DNA from: Thermomicrobiaceae bacterium
GTDB taxonomy: Bacteria; Chloroflexota; Chloroflexia; Thermomicrobiales; Thermomicrobiaceae
Length of the DNA stretch: 7,128 bases
Assembly (NCBI GenBank): GCA_007124395.1
Contig: SLFF01000306.1
Span: 1-7,128, forward strand
Reading direction: 5' to 3'
Under the pieces are notes generated by a model. The model saw nothing but the letters and a program-made list of their open reading frames with translations. It was not told the origin of the DNA and did not search any database. The position numbers and the translations under genes are program-made. The stretch's first letter is position 1, and every line of letters starts with the position of its first letter. This document shows positions 5,880 to 7,128 of the stretch, piece after piece.

Positions 5880-7128
5880 ATGGCTCAGCGCAGCGAACGA
5901 CAGATGCAGCAACTCGAACTGGCCGAACAGGTCATGGGTGGCTGTCCGGGCGGGTTCAGATTGCCGCCAGACCAGGCAATCGTTGTCCAGCGCGGTCTCG
6001 GCAGCAAAGTCTGGGATATCGATGGACGAGAATTCATCGATTACCTGCTAGGCTCCGGTCCAATGCTGATCGGACATGCTCATCCGGCCGTGGTCGAGGC
6101 CGTGCAACACCAGGCAAGCCTCGGCTCCACCTTCTACACCCTCAATGAACCCGCAATCGAACTCGCCGATCGGCTGGTCACTGCGATTCCCTGCGCCGAA
6201 TCCGTGAAGTATGTCAGCACCGGGACTGAAGCAACATTGCATGCGCTTCGCATCGCCCGGACCTTCACCGGCCGTCCGCTGATCCTGAAGTTCGAAGGCG
6301 GATTTCACGGTGTCCACGATTACTCGATGATGAGCAGCATGTCTCCTCGCCAGACCGAGTACCCGAAACCAATTCCGGACTCTCACGGCATCCCTGCGTC
6401 ACTCGAAGCAGACGTTCTGGTATCCCGATGGAACGACATCGAGATGGCCGAGCGAATCCTCACTGAGTACAGCGGGGAAATCGCCGCAGTGATCTGTGAA
6501 CCACTTCAGCGGGCGCTGATCCCAGCCCCGGGATTCATGCAGGCGCTCCGGGATCTGACACTCCGATCTGGCGCATTGCTGATCTTCGACGAGATCGTCA
6601 CCGGGTTCAGGCTTGCCTACGGTGGTGCTCAGGAGAAGTACGGCGTGGTTCCAGATCTGGCGACCTATGGCAAAGCGATCGCCGGTGGATATCCACTCGC
6701 TGCGATTGGCGGCCGCAGAGAGATCATGGACGTGACCAGACCCGAGCGTCGCGGCAAAGAGCCCCTGGCGCATCTCGGGGGCACGATGAACGGCAATCCG
6801 CTCGCGGCTTCTGCCGGACTCGCAACGCTCGAGATTCTCAAACAGGACGGCGTCTACGAGCAGCTCTATCGCATCCCCGAATTGCTGAAACAGGGATTGC
6901 GTGACATTGCCGAAAAACATGGAGAGACGATTCAGATCGCTGGGGAGGGACCGGTATTCCAGATCTTCTTTACCGACGCTCAGCCAGGTGACTATCCCGC
7001 AGTGCTGCAAAGCGATCGAGCACGGGCACGGCAGTTTGGACTGAATTTGATCGATGAGGGCATCTTCCTCAACCCGGGCGAGAAGTTCTACGTCTCCCTC
7101 GCCCATGACGAAGAAGACGTCCAGAAGA
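5880..7128 (+). CDS. Class III (GSA-aminomutase-like) PLP-dependent aminotransferase, 3' end beyond the window
   Basis: At least 416 residues are open from the ATG at 5880 to the right edge, where the frame continues without a stop. It is a fold-type I PLP enzyme of the class III group: STGTEAT (113-119, phosphate cup), GGFHGVHD (140-147), ICEPLQRALIPAPGF (205-219), the cofactor-ring Asp237 in LIFDEIVTGFR (234-244), and the Schiff-base Lys265 in TYGKAIAGGYP (262-272). The overall layout resembles glutamate-1-semialdehyde 2,1-aminomutase, but the cell role is more likely transamination of an amino acid or amine, given the Lrp partner; that is inference. Family length is about 430-460, so little is missing. 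A TTG at 5850 could add ten residues. The ATG is preferred for its SER...PGG-type N-terminus, though its GAGG is rather far (14 bases). It is not hemL: no tetrapyrrole gene is nearby. Confidence 0.92.
   Translation, partial: MAQRSERQMQQLELAEQVMGGCPGGFRLPPDQAIVVQRGLGSKVWDIDGREFIDYLLGSGPMLIGHAHPAVVEAVQHQASLGSTFYTLNEPAIELADRLVTAIPCAESVKYVSTGTEATLHALRIARTFTGRPLILKFEGGFHGVHDYSMMSSMSPRQTEYPKPIPDSHGIPASLEADVLVSRWNDIEMAERILTEYSGEIAAVICEPLQRALIPAPGFMQALRDLTLRSGALLIFDEIVTGFRLAYGGAQEKYGVVPDLATYGKAIAGGYPLAAIGGRREIMDVTRPERRGKEPLAHLGGTMNGNPLAASAGLATLEILKQDGVYEQLYRIPELLKQGLRDIAEKHGETIQIAGEGPVFQIFFTDAQPGDYPAVLQSDRARARQFGLNLIDEGIFLNPGEKFYVSLAHDEEDVQK

Noticed and set aside
5259..5912. A 217-codon minus-strand frame covering the Lrp gene
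   Set aside because: The plus-strand product has clear HTH and RAM domains and a good ribosome-binding site; the antisense product resembles nothing.
6048..7106. Two minus-strand open frames (6048-6386 and 6399-7106) opposite the right-edge aminotransferase
   Set aside because: The plus strand carries an unbroken 416-codon class III aminotransferase with all catalytic motifs; the minus-strand translations are low-complexity shadows.

Overview
The window is ordinary bacterial chromosome of moderately high GC (mid to high 50s by eye). The products are an AbgB-like M20 amidohydrolase, a phage-holin-IV/phosphodiesterase fusion, a UlaG/NAPE-PLD-like metallo-hydrolase and an Lrp regulator beside a class III aminotransferase. 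This mix and the codon use fit a Chloroflexota (Thermomicrobia-like) or actinobacterial heterotroph. That placement is inference. I see no rRNA, tRNA, CRISPR array, insertion sequence or phage structural gene.

Layout. The left two thirds are read on the minus strand. From right to left they hold a metallo-beta-lactamase-fold hydrolase (3714-4538), a 692-residue membrane-anchored alkaline-phosphatase-superfamily protein only 12 bases after it (1623-3701), an M20 amidohydrolase behind its own candidate promoter (162-1511), a perfect 10-bp hairpin (109-134), and the first 19 codons of a probable exported protein leaving the window at base 1. The first two are very likely one transcript. The right third is read on the plus strand. 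It holds a 119-residue four-helix membrane protein (4755-5114), an Lrp/AsnC regulator (5289-5807) and a PLP-dependent class III aminotransferase that runs off the right edge (5880-7128).

The two halves diverge from a 216-base region (4539-4754). It carries short direct and inverted repeats on the metallo-hydrolase side and a 70-base two-tier inverted repeat just before the membrane-protein gene. A second clean palindrome lies upstream of the Lrp gene.

How the genes may work together. The Lrp/aminotransferase pair looks like a locally regulated amino-acid or amine transamination unit. The metallo-hydrolase and the phosphodiesterase-like protein probably act on related phosphoester or envelope-lipid substrates, but no substrate can be read from sequence. 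The amidohydrolase probably splits an N-acyl amino acid or a p-aminobenzoyl-glutamate-like amide. I found no clear new multi-gene system. The best leads are the regulatory structures, the holin-phosphodiesterase fusion with its metallo-hydrolase partner, and the in-frame arrangement of the regulator and aminotransferase separated by one TAG.
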